From the NCBI GenBank assembly GCA_964447155.1, contig CAYURM010000022.1, forward strand, positions 1 through 53,372: 53,372 nucleotides of DNA, read 5' to 3'. The stretch is from SMBSF63 sp034003545 (GTDB lineage: Bacteria; Chloroflexota; Anaerolineae; Anaerolineales; Anaerolineaceae). Of this stretch, positions 43,912 to 52,859 are shown in pieces (the stretch's first letter is position 1; each line of letters opens with the position of its first letter). Below the pieces are notes generated by a model. The model saw only the letters and a list, made by a program, of their open reading frames with translations, did no database searches and had not been told where the DNA came from. Made by a program: the position numbers and the translations under genes.

Positions 43912-46140
43912 GTGGATAAAAAAATTATCTGGATCATCGCTATTGTTGTCGTCTTGCTGGGGTGCTGCTGCCTTTCCATCATCGGCGCATTTTTGCTATT
44001 CTCAGATGGTGGGATTTCCGGCCCCGATTCCACCGGCAATTCCGACCTTGCGCTCACCGTTACCGCAATCGTCGAACACAACAACCAGGTCGCACAAACC
44101 ATCCAGGCAAACCAGCCGACCGGCCCGGCCAGCACGCCCGTGCCCGACAGCCCTGATCAGACCTGGCTGGTGATGCTCTACATGGCCGGCGACAACAACC
44201 TTGAAGAAGATATCTTTTTCGACATAAACGAAGCAGAACTGGTGGGTTCCTCGGATCAGGTTCAGATCGTTGCCCAGTATGACCGCTATGCTGGCTATGA
44301 AAGCGACTTTCAGGGCGACGGCAACTGGACCAGCACAAAACGCTTCTTCCTGGATCAAGATACCGATATGTCACGCATTGCTTCCACTGAAGTTGCCGAC
44401 CTGGGAGAAGTGGACATGAGTACATCCGCCGCCCTCGCTGATTTTATTTCCTGGGCAATGACCACCTACCCGTCCGACCGGCACGTCCTCATCATGTCGG
44501 ATCACGGCTCAGGCTGGCTCGGCGGCTGGAACGATGACGATACCGGTGGCAACATGTTCCCCAACGACATCAGCGCCGCACTTTCCAATGGCCTGTGGTC
44601 AGCGAATGTGGATCGCCTGGACTTGATCGGCTTTGACGCCTGCCTGATGGGCCAGATGGAAATTGCCAGCACGGTCGCACCCTATGCCAAATATATGGTT
44701 GCCTCGGAAGAATACGAGCATGGCATCGGCTGGGCCTACTCCTCCTTCCTGTACGATCTCTCTATCGATCCTGGCATGAGCACGGCAGCCCTGGCAACAA
44801 ATATCGTCAACTCCTTTATCAATGACGACATCATCTTCTATGACGTCGCAAATGCCGACCAGGAAATCGCCTCCCTTTTCGAAACCCAGACCCTGTCTGC
44901 CATTGACCTGGATCAATATACCAACGTCACCACTGCCCTCAACGACCTCGCCTACAAGCTGCAATTCGTCGACCAGACCACCCTGGCCTATGCCCGTTCG
45001 TACGCACAGTCCTTTGACAATATCTTCGCCGACGAAAAAAGCCAGAACGAGATCCCTCCCTCCTATATTGACTTGGGACATTTCGTGCAGATCATTCACA
45101 GCCTGGCTGCTGACGATCCCGAAATCGCTCAATCTGCTGCAAATGTGATGTCAGCCATTGATGCCGCCGTGATTGCCGAACGACATGGCAGCGCCGTTCC
45201 CGGCGCCACTGGCCTGTCCATCTTCTTCCCAAATTCCAACCTGTATTCTTTGGTCGGGTATGAAGACAGCAATTACTCCTACCCATTGATCGCAAACAGC
45301 TTCGCCAGCACCACCCTGTGGGATGACCTCCTCTCGTACCACTACACCCGGCAGGCCTTTGAACCCGCCGCCGAAAATACGGTCATGGCAGCCAAAGGCG
45401 TCGATTTTGTCATCCCCGGCGCCGGTGAAATTACCTTCAGCGAAGTGCAACAAACAGCCTACGAAATCGCCGCCAACCAAACCGTCAACCTGAGTGTCGA
45501 CATCACCGGTACGAATATTGCCTATGTTTATACAGACATCGCTTATTACTGGGAAGAGGATGGTTCATTCCTGACCGCAGACATGAACTTCGTCTGGGCA
45601 GATGGCACCAAAGAAATCGGCGGGGTCTATTATCCAGATTGGGGCAATGGTACCTTCACGGCAAACTTTGATTGGGAACCAGCCATGTACTACCTGGAAG
45701 ACGGCACAAATGATGCGCTGGCCTTGATCTATCCCCTGGACTATGGCCCGCCGGATGAACCCGCCATTTATGCAATCGATGGTGTTTACAAGATCGCTAA
45801 TGGCGGCACAAGATACGAAGCGACTATTAATTTTACCGGAGAAGGTGAAATGCGGGAAATTATTGCATACAACGAAACATCAGAAGGCCTTCTCGCCCCG
45901 TTCCAGATCACCCCGCAAATTGGCGACCAGTTTTTTGTCTACCAGGAATGGTTTGAAAATGGCGAATTTGTATACTATCCCGATGAAGATCCCCTAACCT
46001 ACAGCGGCGAAGACTTCACATTTCAGGGATATGACGCCGCCCCCGGCCTGTACATCATTGGCTTCATTGTCGAAGACCTGGAAGGGAACCTGTTTTACTC
46101 GGATTACGTCGAGATCACCGTCACGGAACGAGTAGAGTAA
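43912..46140 (+). CDS. Membrane-anchored clostripain-type peptidase (C11)
   Basis: The 742-residue protein has an N-terminal hydrophobic helix (about 4-30, including a CCC triplet), a Thr/Pro-rich linker and a clan CD peptidase domain. The catalytic His is in IMSDHGSGW and the Cys in GFDACLMGQ. C11 peptidases usually cut after Arg or Lys and mature by self-cleavage. The domain after about residue 480 is rich in beta strands and aromatic residues and may bind a surface partner. The GTG at 43912 is chosen because GGAGA precedes it; the frame upstream lacks a signal sequence. The protein should act outside the membrane. It stands alone, with its own promoter and terminator. Confidence 0.88.
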   Translation: MDKKIIWIIAIVVVLLGCCCLSIIGAFLLFSDGGISGPDSTGNSDLALTVTAIVEHNNQVAQTIQANQPTGPASTPVPDSPDQTWLVMLYMAGDNNLEEDIFFDINEAELVGSSDQVQIVAQYDRYAGYESDFQGDGNWTSTKRFFLDQDTDMSRIASTEVADLGEVDMSTSAALADFISWAMTTYPSDRHVLIMSDHGSGWLGGWNDDDTGGNMFPNDISAALSNGLWSANVDRLDLIGFDACLMGQMEIASTVAPYAKYMVASEEYEHGIGWAYSSFLYDLSIDPGMSTAALATNIVNSFINDDIIFYDVANADQEIASLFETQTLSAIDLDQYTNVTTALNDLAYKLQFVDQTTLAYARSYAQSFDNIFADEKSQNEIPPSYIDLGHFVQIIHSLAADDPEIAQSAANVMSAIDAAVIAERHGSAVPGATGLSIFFPNSNLYSLVGYEDSNYSYPLIANSFASTTLWDDLLSYHYTRQAFEPAAENTVMAAKGVDFVIPGAGEITFSEVQQTAYEIAANQTVNLSVDITGTNIAYVYTDIAYYWEEDGSFLTADMNFVWADGTKEIGGVYYPDWGNGTFTANFDWEPAMYYLEDGTNDALALIYPLDYGPPDEPAIYAIDGVYKIANGGTRYEATINFTGEGEMREIIAYNETSEGLLAPFQITPQIGDQFFVYQEWFENGEFVYYPDEDPLTYSGEDFTFQGYDAAPGLYIIGFIVEDLEGNLFYSDYVEITVTERVE

Positions 46141-46166
46141 CCCGAATAACTGCACCTGATCTCAAA

Positions 46167-46205
46167 TATAAGAACTTCACCCAAAACCCGAGTGGAGTTC
46201 TTATA
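46167..46205 (+). terminator. Terminator after the C11 peptidase gene
   Basis: A stem of 14 pairs (46167-46180 with 46192-46205, one G-U pair) has an 11-base loop. It is followed after three bases by TTTTT. It lies 26 bases beyond the stop codon. Confidence 0.7.
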
Positions 46206-46243
46206 CTGTTTTTACACATTGGCGGTATAAATAAGGGAATATT

Positions 46244-46252
46244 TGGTATAAT
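46244..46252 (+). promoter_or_regulatory. Extended -10 promoter of tRNA-Leu
   Basis: TGGTATAAT (TG-n-TATAAT) ends 34 bases before the mature tRNA. No clear -35 is needed for this class. Confidence 0.6.
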
Positions 46253-46286
46253 TCACTGCTGTTCCCTAGCGGGAGGGGCTCCTTAC

Positions 46287-46368
46287 GGGGAAGTGCTGGA
46301 ATTGGCAGACAGGCTTGACTTAGGATCAAGTGCCGCAGGGCGTGAGGGTTCAAATCCCTTCTTCCCCA
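46287..46368 (+). tRNA. tRNA-Leu (anticodon UAG)
   Basis: The cloverleaf folds fully: acceptor GGGGAAG/CTTCCCC, anticodon stem CTTGA/TCAAG with loop CTTAGGA (anticodon TAG at 46321-46323), a long class II variable arm (46331-46343) and T stem GAGGG/CCCTT with TTCAAAT loop. The discriminator base is A. The 3' CCA is not encoded. The gene lies just upstream of tig. Confidence 0.95.
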
Positions 46369-46402
46369 TATTGGAACAACAAATAATGCCATCAAAATAT
46401 TT

Positions 46403-47932
46403 ATGAATAAGGACGAAATCTTGAAAATTGAAACCACCCCCCAGGACAATAACCAGATATCTGTTTCCGTTGAGCTGGATCAGGAAACCATTGACAAGTA
46501 CAACCACAAGGCTATCCGTGCCATTGCCAAAAAAGCCAAATTCCCCGGCTTCCGTCCCGGCAAAGCCCCCAATGCCATCGTTTTACAAACTTACGGGAAA
46601 GAATATATCGAAGCCGAAGCCATCGAAATGCTGCTCGAAGATATTTATCCTGAAGTACTCAAAGAAGCAGAGCTTGACCCTGCCGGGCCTGGTTCGCTAG
46701 ATAAAGTCGAATTGCCTACCCTCGTTTTCTCCGTTCCGCTGTCCCCCAGCGTTGAGCTATGCGATTACCACAAGATCCGCAAGCCCTACGAACCCGAAGA
46801 AATCACCGACAAAGACGTTGATAAAGTGATCGACGACGTCCGCCGTTCCTTTGCCACAGCTGAACCCGCAGACCGCGCCGCCAAAAAAGGCGACCAGGTT
46901 TTCTTCGAGGTCTCCAGCAAATTCGTCAAGCCGGCTGAGGGGGAAGAAGCCGATATTTTCAAGCAGATGCCCTACCAGATTGTGATCGGCGACGAAGACA
47001 ACACCGGGTATTTCTACGATGATTTTTCGAATGAACTGGCTGGCCTCTCCGAAGGCGAAGAAAAAACCTTCAAGCATACATATTCTGAAGATGCAAAGAT
47101 TGAATCCTTGCAGGGCAAACAGGTCGAATTCAACGTCAAAGTCCAATCCGTCAAGGCCCTTGTCCTGCCTGATGTGGATGATGCCTTCGCCGAACAGGTC
47201 GGGAAGTTTGAGTCTGTCGAAAGCATGCGTGAGAACGTTCTTAACCGCATGCAGGAACGCAATATCAGCGAGTATGACGACCAGTATCTCAGTGAATTGA
47301 TCGATGAGATCGTGGAAACCTCCACCATCAAATACGCTGAATATACCCTGAAAGAAGAAATCGACGAGATCATCGAATCGCTGAAAGACGACCTGAAAAA
47401 CCAGGAAATGGATCTGGATGATTACCTTGCATCCCGTGATATGGATCTGGAAAAATTCATCGAGGAAGAGGCCCGACCGGCAGCCATCAAACGTCTCAAT
47501 AGCTCATTGGTGCTGCGCCAGATTGCCGAAGAAGAAAAACTGAAACTGGACAACAAGGAATTGCAGCAGGCTGTCCTTCAAACCTTGATGGAGTTTGACG
47601 CCTACAGCGGCGATGATATGTTTAAGGTCAAGCAAAAGCGCGATTCCCTCACCCAGGCCATCACTATGGACACCGCCAACCGCCTCTTCAACGAACAGTT
47701 AATGACCCTTTTGAAAGACATTGCCTCCGGCGAACTGGAAAAAAGAGAAAAACAGGCCGCCAAAGAAGCCAAGGCAAAGGCCAAAGCCGAAGCCAAAGCC
47801 AAAAAAGAAGCTGAAGCAGCCGCAGCCATAGAAGCGGAAGAAAAACCTGCAGCTGAAGCAGAAACGGAACCCGAAGTCCAGACTGGGGAAGCGGTTGAAA
47901 CACCCGCAGCCGAAGAAAAGACCGAGGAATAA
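46403..47932 (+). CDS. tig: Trigger factor with extended charged tail
   Basis: Trigger factor is the ribosome-bound chaperone that meets new proteins. The N-terminal ribosome-binding domain contains GFRPGKAPNAIV in place of the usual GFRxGKxP motif. A peptidyl-prolyl isomerase-like domain follows (about 155-245), then the helical C-terminal domain. The protein has 509 residues compared with about 430-450 usually. The extra part, about residues 445-509, is a low-complexity Ala/Lys then Ala/Glu tail. The start ATG is close to the tRNA end. tig-clpP order is a common arrangement in protein quality control. Confidence 0.95.
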   Translation: MNKDEILKIETTPQDNNQISVSVELDQETIDKYNHKAIRAIAKKAKFPGFRPGKAPNAIVLQTYGKEYIEAEAIEMLLEDIYPEVLKEAELDPAGPGSLDKVELPTLVFSVPLSPSVELCDYHKIRKPYEPEEITDKDVDKVIDDVRRSFATAEPADRAAKKGDQVFFEVSSKFVKPAEGEEADIFKQMPYQIVIGDEDNTGYFYDDFSNELAGLSEGEEKTFKHTYSEDAKIESLQGKQVEFNVKVQSVKALVLPDVDDAFAEQVGKFESVESMRENVLNRMQERNISEYDDQYLSELIDEIVETSTIKYAEYTLKEEIDEIIESLKDDLKNQEMDLDDYLASRDMDLEKFIEEEARPAAIKRLNSSLVLRQIAEEEKLKLDNKELQQAVLQTLMEFDAYSGDDMFKVKQKRDSLTQAITMDTANRLFNEQLMTLLKDIASGELEKREKQAAKEAKAKAKAEAKAKKEAEAAAAIEAEEKPAAEAETEPEVQTGEAVETPAAEEKTEE

Positions 47933-47965
47933 CAAACCTATCGTTCTTTGTTCAAGGAGAACATG

Positions 47966-48571
47966 ATGACACAATTTAACCCTAGCGCCATCGTCCCGAT
48001 GGTAATCGAATCATCCGGCCGGGGAGAACGCGCCTATGACATTTTTTCCCTGCTGCTTAAGGAAAGAATCGTCTTCGTAGGTACTGCAATTAATGACCAG
48101 GTGGCGAACGTAATCGTTGCCCAACTGCTCTACCTCAGCCGTGAAGACCCGGATAAAGAAATCCAGATGTATATCAACTCACCTGGCGGGCAGATCTACG
48201 CCGGCCTGGCAATCTACGACACCATGCAGATGGTCCCCAACGTGATCAGTACCGTCGCTGTGGGTGTGACCGCATCATTTGGCACTGTCCTGCTGGCCGC
48301 TGGCACCAAAGGCCGCCGCTACGCCCTGCCGCACGCCACCATTCACATGCATCAACCCCTCGGCGGTGCCCAGGGGCAGGCAACTGACATCGAAATTCAG
48401 GCCATGGAAATCCTGCGCCTCAAAGCGCGCTTGACCGAAATTCTGGCAGAAGCCACCGGTCAAACCACTGATACCATCAAAACGGACACGGACCGCGATC
48501 TCTATATGGATGCTGCCGCTGCCGTCAAATACGGGCTGGTTGACCAGGTCTTAACCCCGCCCGAGAAGTAG
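47966..48571 (+). CDS. clpP: ATP-dependent Clp protease proteolytic subunit
   Basis: ClpP is the serine protease barrel that degrades proteins delivered by ClpX or ClpA/C. The 201-residue protein shows the catalytic Ser in GVTASFGTVLLAAG, His in IHMHQPLGGAQGQATD and Asp in TDRDLYMDAAAAVKYG. The ATG at 47966 is 6 bases after AAGGAG; the ATG immediately before it (47963) is only 3 bases away and less likely. It follows tig by 33 bases. Confidence 0.95.
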   Translation: MTQFNPSAIVPMVIESSGRGERAYDIFSLLLKERIVFVGTAINDQVANVIVAQLLYLSREDPDKEIQMYINSPGGQIYAGLAIYDTMQMVPNVISTVAVGVTASFGTVLLAAGTKGRRYALPHATIHMHQPLGGAQGQATDIEIQAMEILRLKARLTEILAEATGQTTDTIKTDTDRDLYMDAAAAVKYGLVDQVLTPPEK

Positions 48572-48593
48572 AACAACATTGCACTGAAAAATT

Positions 48594-48622
48594 ATGGCCG
48601 GATGAAGTATTCATCCGGCCAT
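48594..48622 (+). terminator. Hairpin after clpP
   Basis: A perfect 12-bp GC-rich stem (48594-48605 with 48611-48622) has the 5-base loop AGTAT and is followed by CTTT. The T run is short, so termination may be partial and the HAD gene may still be read through. Confidence 0.6.
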
Positions 48623-48638
48623 CTTTAATGGAGAAAAC

Positions 48639-49421
48639 ATGATCCAGTCCACATTTCCCAACGTAAAAGCCCTCATCATCGACATGGATGGCGTCCTCTG
48701 GAAAGCCGAACAGCCCATCGGGGATCTGCCAGCCATCTTCAAACGCATCCAGCACATGGAGCTCAAAACCATTTTCGCTACCAACAACTCCACACGCACC
48801 GTTGAAAAATATGTGGAAAGACTGAACCAATTTGGCATCCAGGCTGACCCTGAAGAAATTGTCACCTCTTCCATCGCCACCATTCACCTTCTGAAAAAAC
48901 GCTATCCCGATGGCGGCCCGGTCTTCGTGGTTGGCGAAACAGGTTTGGTCGAAACCCTGAAAAGCCACGGATTCTACCAGCAGGATGAGAATGTGCTGGC
49001 GGTTGTGGCAGGCATGGACACCACCGCTACCTATGCGAAACTTAGCCAGGCAGTCTTGCTCATCCATGACGGAGCAGCATTTTATGCCACCAACCCGGAT
49101 TCCACCTTTCCAACCCCGCGCGGACCAGCAATGGGCGCCGGCGGGTTGATTGCCGCCATTGAGACCTCCTCCGGTATAAAACCGATCATCGCCGGTAAGC
49201 CCTTCACCCCGATGATGAACCTGATCCTCGAAAAGCTGAACCTTACTCCTGAAGAGATCCTTGCCGTTGGTGACCGCCTGAACACCGACATCCAGGCGGG
49301 CAAGAATATCGGCTGCAAGACCGCCCTCGTGCTGACCGGCATCAGCACCCGCGCAGAGGCCGAAGCCCTTGCTTCTCCCCCCGACATCATCACCGCCGAC
49401 TTCGCCACCCTGATTGGATAA
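48639..49421 (+). CDS. HAD-superfamily phosphatase, NagD/p-nitrophenylphosphatase type
   Basis: The 260-residue protein belongs to the class IIA HAD hydrolases. Motif I is IIDMDGVLW, motif II is FATNNST, and the C-terminal motif GDRLNTDIQAGKNIGCKTALVLTG contains the metal-binding Asp. The cap domain inserts between motifs II and III. Substrates are small phosphates such as sugar phosphates or nucleotides; the exact one is unknown. GGAGA precedes the ATG. Confidence 0.92.
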   Translation: MIQSTFPNVKALIIDMDGVLWKAEQPIGDLPAIFKRIQHMELKTIFATNNSTRTVEKYVERLNQFGIQADPEEIVTSSIATIHLLKKRYPDGGPVFVVGETGLVETLKSHGFYQQDENVLAVVAGMDTTATYAKLSQAVLLIHDGAAFYATNPDSTFPTPRGPAMGAGGLIAAIETSSGIKPIIAGKPFTPMMNLILEKLNLTPEEILAVGDRLNTDIQAGKNIGCKTALVLTGISTRAEAEALASPPDIITADFATLIG

Positions 49422-49425
49422 TCAA

Positions 49426-50484
49426 ATGGCAGCAAACGCAACAGCAGAAAGCAAAACAAAACTGATCTATGACCTCTCGCTGGCCGAGCTGAAAGACCTG
49501 CTCTCCTCCTGGGGAGAGAAAAGCTTCCGCGTTGACCAAATCTGGCAGGGGTTGTACAAACAATTCTGGAACACCCCGGAACAGTTCACCACCCTGTCAA
49601 AACCCCTCAAGCAGAAAATCGCAGAAAATCTGCGTTTCTCCGCCCTGGAGCCGGTGCGCGAGCTGGCCTCCACAGACAGCTTCACGGTCAAGACCCTCTT
49701 CCGCCTGCCGGATGGCCCGGCCATTGAAGCCGTCCTGATGCGCTACGACCAGCGCCGCACCCTGTGCATCTCCACCCAGGTTGGCTGTGCAATGAATTGC
49801 AGCTTCTGCGCCACCGGCCAGATGGGCTTCACCCGCCACCTGACCAGCGGTGAAATCGTGGAACAGGTCATTTACTATGCCAGAATGTTGGCCGAAACAG
49901 ATGAAAGAGTCACCAACGTTGTCATCATGGGCATGGGCGAGCCGTTCCATAATTACGACGCCACCATGCAGGCCATTGACATCCTCAACGATCACGAGGG
50001 CTTCAACTTCGGCGAACGCCGTTTCACCATCTCCACCGTCGGTCTGGTACCGATGATCTACAAATTCGCCAACGAGAAACGCCAAATCAACCTCGCCATC
50101 AGCCTGCATGCCACGGATAACGCCCTGCGCTCCTCAATGATCCCGATCAACACAAAGCATCCTGTTGAAGAATTGATCGCCGCCTGCCGCCAATACGTCG
50201 CCCAAACCAACCGGCGTATTACCTTTGAATGGGCTTTAATCCAGGGTGTCAACGACTCAACCCGGGACGCGAAAGACCTCGCTGATCTGCTGCATGGCTT
50301 GCTGTGCCACGTCAACATTATTCCGCTCAACCCGACCCACGATTTTAAGGGACAAGCATCTTCCCAAAAGCAGGCGCAAATTTTTCAGGCAGAAATGGAA
50401 AGGTATCATATCCCCTGTACCATCCGCCTGCGCCGCGGCCTTGAAATCGCCGCTGGCTGCGGGCAATTGGCTTCAGAGCATTAA
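49426..50484 (+). CDS. rlmN: 23S rRNA (A2503)/tRNA (A37) C2-methyltransferase RlmN
   Basis: RlmN is a radical-SAM enzyme that methylates C2 of A2503 in 23S rRNA and A37 of some tRNAs. The 352-residue protein has the CX3CX2C iron-sulfur motif in CAMNCSFC, the accessory YVxxR-type region, GMGEPFHN, and the C-terminal AAGCGQL that carries the catalytic Cys. The ATG at 49426 lies 4 bases after the HAD stop; an in-frame TTG at 49414 overlaps that stop. Confidence 0.95.
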   Translation: MAANATAESKTKLIYDLSLAELKDLLSSWGEKSFRVDQIWQGLYKQFWNTPEQFTTLSKPLKQKIAENLRFSALEPVRELASTDSFTVKTLFRLPDGPAIEAVLMRYDQRRTLCISTQVGCAMNCSFCATGQMGFTRHLTSGEIVEQVIYYARMLAETDERVTNVVIMGMGEPFHNYDATMQAIDILNDHEGFNFGERRFTISTVGLVPMIYKFANEKRQINLAISLHATDNALRSSMIPINTKHPVEELIAACRQYVAQTNRRITFEWALIQGVNDSTRDAKDLADLLHGLLCHVNIIPLNPTHDFKGQASSQKQAQIFQAEMERYHIPCTIRLRRGLEIAAGCGQLASEH

Positions 50485-50550
50485 CATTCTCGTTTCTTTT
50501 TTAACTCGATTTCATTGCCGGTTAACGCAAAAATGAATGGAACTGTTTTT

Positions 50551-50574
50551 TGCGCCTTTGCGGCTTTGCGTGAG
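50551..50574. repeat. Dispersed TTTGCG repeat
   Basis: The sequence GCGCCTTTGCGGCTTTGCG followed by TGAG belongs to a widespread intergenic repeat with a CTTTGCG core. It lies in the rlmN-ftsY space. Confidence 0.5.
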
Positions 50575-50598
50575 AAAATGATTTCTTCATCTTCCCTA

Positions 50599-50607
50599 TG
50601 ATATAAT
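50599..50607 (+). promoter_or_regulatory. Extended -10 promoter of ftsY
   Basis: TGATATAAT (TG-n-TATAAT) ends only 8 bases before the ftsY start codon. Transcription would begin at about 50614, so the message is practically leaderless. No ribosome site exists between the box and the ATG. Confidence 0.6.
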
Positions 50608-50615
50608 CCTGCCCT

Positions 50616-51524
50616 ATGACAGAACGATTTGGCAAGTGGATCAGCGGCCTTGACCGCACGCGAAAAGTGGCTTTTGGCCGCATCAGCAGCTTCCTCGGCG
50701 CAACGGAAATCAACCCCGGCACCTGGGAAGATCTTGAGGCCATGTTGGTCCAAGCCGATCTAGGGATTGACGTTACCGAAGAGGTCATCACATCCCTTCA
50801 GGCGCATGTAGCTGCAGACGGCCTCACCAAAACCAGTGAGTTGAGCGAATACCTGGAAATTGACCTCCAAAATCGCCTCCCGGATCGTCCTGTGCTGGAC
50901 TTTTCCGCCCACCGGCCAGCCGTCATCCTCCTGGTAGGTGTCAATGGCTCCGGCAAGACCACCACTATCGCCAAATTGGCGAAACGGTATACCGGCGAGG
51001 GCAAAAAAGTCGTCCTCGGTGCGGCAGATACCTTCCGCGCTGCCGCTGTGGATCAGCTTCAAGCCTGGGGAAAACGATTGAACGTCCCCGTCATTGCCGG
51101 GCAGGAAGGCGGCGACTCGGCCGCCGTAGCCTATGACACCATCCAGGCCGCCATCGCCCGCAAAGCGGATTATGCCCTCATTGACACAGCCGGCCGCCTG
51201 CACACGCGTTACAATCTGATGGAAGAACTGAAAAAAGTCCACCGCGTCACAAGCAAAGCCCTGCCTGGTGCACCGCATGCCACCTGGCTCGTGTTGGATG
51301 CCAATACCGGTCAAAACGCCCTCCAGCAGGCACGCGCTTTCAAGGACGCCGTCCAGGTCACCGGCGTTATCCTCGCCAAACTGGACTCATCCGCCCGCGG
51401 CGGGATGGCTTTTGCCATCCAGCACGAACTGGCATTACCCATCCTGTATGCTGGTTTGGGTGAACACCCCGACGACTTGCAGCCATTCGACAAAACAGCC
51501 TTTGTAAAAGGTATTTTTTCATAA
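50616..51524 (+). CDS. ftsY: Signal recognition particle receptor FtsY
   Basis: FtsY is the GTPase that docks the SRP-ribosome complex at the membrane. The 302 residues contain only the N and G domains; the acidic A domain of Escherichia coli FtsY is absent, as in many bacteria. G1 is GVNGSGKTTT, then DTFRAAAVDQL, DTAGRLHT and a G4 region AKLDSSARGG in place of the common TKLDGTAKGG. The leaderless promoter just upstream is notable. It precedes prfB by 19 bases and is probably co-transcribed with it. Confidence 0.96.
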   Translation: MTERFGKWISGLDRTRKVAFGRISSFLGATEINPGTWEDLEAMLVQADLGIDVTEEVITSLQAHVAADGLTKTSELSEYLEIDLQNRLPDRPVLDFSAHRPAVILLVGVNGSGKTTTIAKLAKRYTGEGKKVVLGAADTFRAAAVDQLQAWGKRLNVPVIAGQEGGDSAAVAYDTIQAAIARKADYALIDTAGRLHTRYNLMEELKKVHRVTSKALPGAPHATWLVLDANTGQNALQQARAFKDAVQVTGVILAKLDSSARGGMAFAIQHELALPILYAGLGEHPDDLQPFDKTAFVKGIFS

Positions 51525-51543
51525 CCCCCTCTGGAGTATTTTT

Positions 51544-52624
51544 ATGCAAGACCTGATTGATCGCGCTCACGATTGTGAGCAAAAAATCCAAGAACTCATG
51601 GTGCATCTTTGACTTCGCTCAAAAAGAAAAAGAAATAGCTGCCTATCAAAAGAAATCAGGAGACCCTGATCTCTGGAACGATAACGAAGAAGCACAGCGG
51701 GTGATGATCACCCTCGCTGATTTGCGCAGCGAAGTGGACGAATGGCTCACCCTGCAAAAACTCATCCAGGATTCAATCGAGCTGGCCGAGATGGGCGAAG
51801 AAAGCATGCGCCCCGAGCTGGAAGCAGAACTTGAACAAGTCGAGCGTCTCCTGGAGAAAAAAGAGTTTAACCTGATGCTCTCAGGCAAATATGACAAAGG
51901 CAACGCCCTCCTCGCCATTCACGCCGGCGCAGGCGGTACCGACTCGCAGGACTGGGCCGGCATGTTGGAACGTATGTACCTGCGCTGGGCAGAACGCCAG
52001 GGCTTCGAAGCTGAAACGCTGGACGCTACCCCTGGCGAAGAAGCCGGCCTGAAAAGCGCCACCATCGCCATCACCGGACCCTACGCCTACGGCTACCTGC
52101 GCTCCGAAAAAGGGGTACACCGTCTGGTACGCCTCTCCCCGTTTGACTCCGCCCACCGCCGTCACACTTCTTTTGCCTTGATCGAAATTCTGCCTGAAGT
52201 CGCTGAAGACAATGAAATCAAAATTCCTGCGGAAGACATCCGCATTGATGTATACAAATCTTCCGGTGCTGGCGGCCAGAACGTGCAGAAAAACGCCACC
52301 GCCGTGCGCATCACCCACATACCCACCGGTCTGGTCGTTTCCTGTCAGAACGAACGGTCTCAAATCCAGAACCGCGCCAACGCCATGCGCGTGTTGCGCT
52401 CCCGACTGCTGGAAATGAAACAGGAGCAGCAAGCCGAAGAACTCTCCGAATTGCGCGGCGAATACACCAAAGCCGAATGGGGCAGTCAGATCCGCTCATA
52501 TGTCCTCCACCCCTATCACATGGTTAAGGATCATCGTACAGATTATGAAATGGGCAACACCCAGGCCGTGCTGGATGGTGACCTGGCCGGGTTTATGGAA
52601 GCCTACCTGAAAATGAAAGAATAA
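51544..52624 (+). CDS. prfB: Peptide chain release factor 2 with programmed +1 frameshift
   Basis: RF2 releases peptides at UGA and UAA. The gene is in two frames: 22 codons from the ATG at 51544 to CTT (51607-51609), then in-frame TGA (51610-51612), and the rest from 51611 in the +1 frame. CTTTGAC is the classic slippery stop by which low RF2 levels raise RF2 synthesis. The joined protein of 359 residues has the SPF recognition motif (RLSPFDSAHR) and the GGQ motif (SSGAGGQNVQKN). The usual internal AGGGGG before CTT is not seen; the bases are ATGGTGCAT. Confidence 0.95.
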
Positions 52625-52636
52625 GCGCAAAAAGCT

Positions 52637-52665
52637 AACCGGGCCAAATGTTGGCCCGGTTTTTC
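52637..52665 (+). terminator. Rho-independent terminator of ftsY-prfB
   Basis: A perfect 11-bp stem (52637-52647 with 52651-52661) has the 3-base loop ATG and is followed by TTTT. It lies 12 bases beyond the prfB stop. Confidence 0.85.
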
Positions 52666-52721
52666 CTTTACCCTGACTTGTATCAATCGTTGGAGCAGCA
52701 GTTGTAGGATGTGGTCGTACT

Positions 52722-52841
52722 TTACCCTCCGGGCATAATATCCGACCACACCAGTTTTCCATCCCGATAGAAGGACGCTTTGCGGCCACGCCTGCGCCTC
52801 AAAAAAGCATACCTGACGGATCCTGCATAGCTCACAGGCAT
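52722..52841 (-). CDS. Possible tiny ORF, 39 residues
   Basis: A minus-strand frame begins with MPVSYAGSVRYAFLRRRRG and ends WSDIMPGG. Its composition (basic cluster, then GRKASFYRDGKLVW) looks protein-like, but no ribosome site or relative is recognised. It may be a remnant of whatever removed the front of the chloride channel gene. The rest of 52666-52859 shows nothing clear. Confidence 0.18.
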   Translation of the reverse strand: MPVSYAGSVRYAFLRRRRGRKASFYRDGKLVWSDIMPGG

Positions 52842-52859
52842 GATCCACCGACCGCTTGA

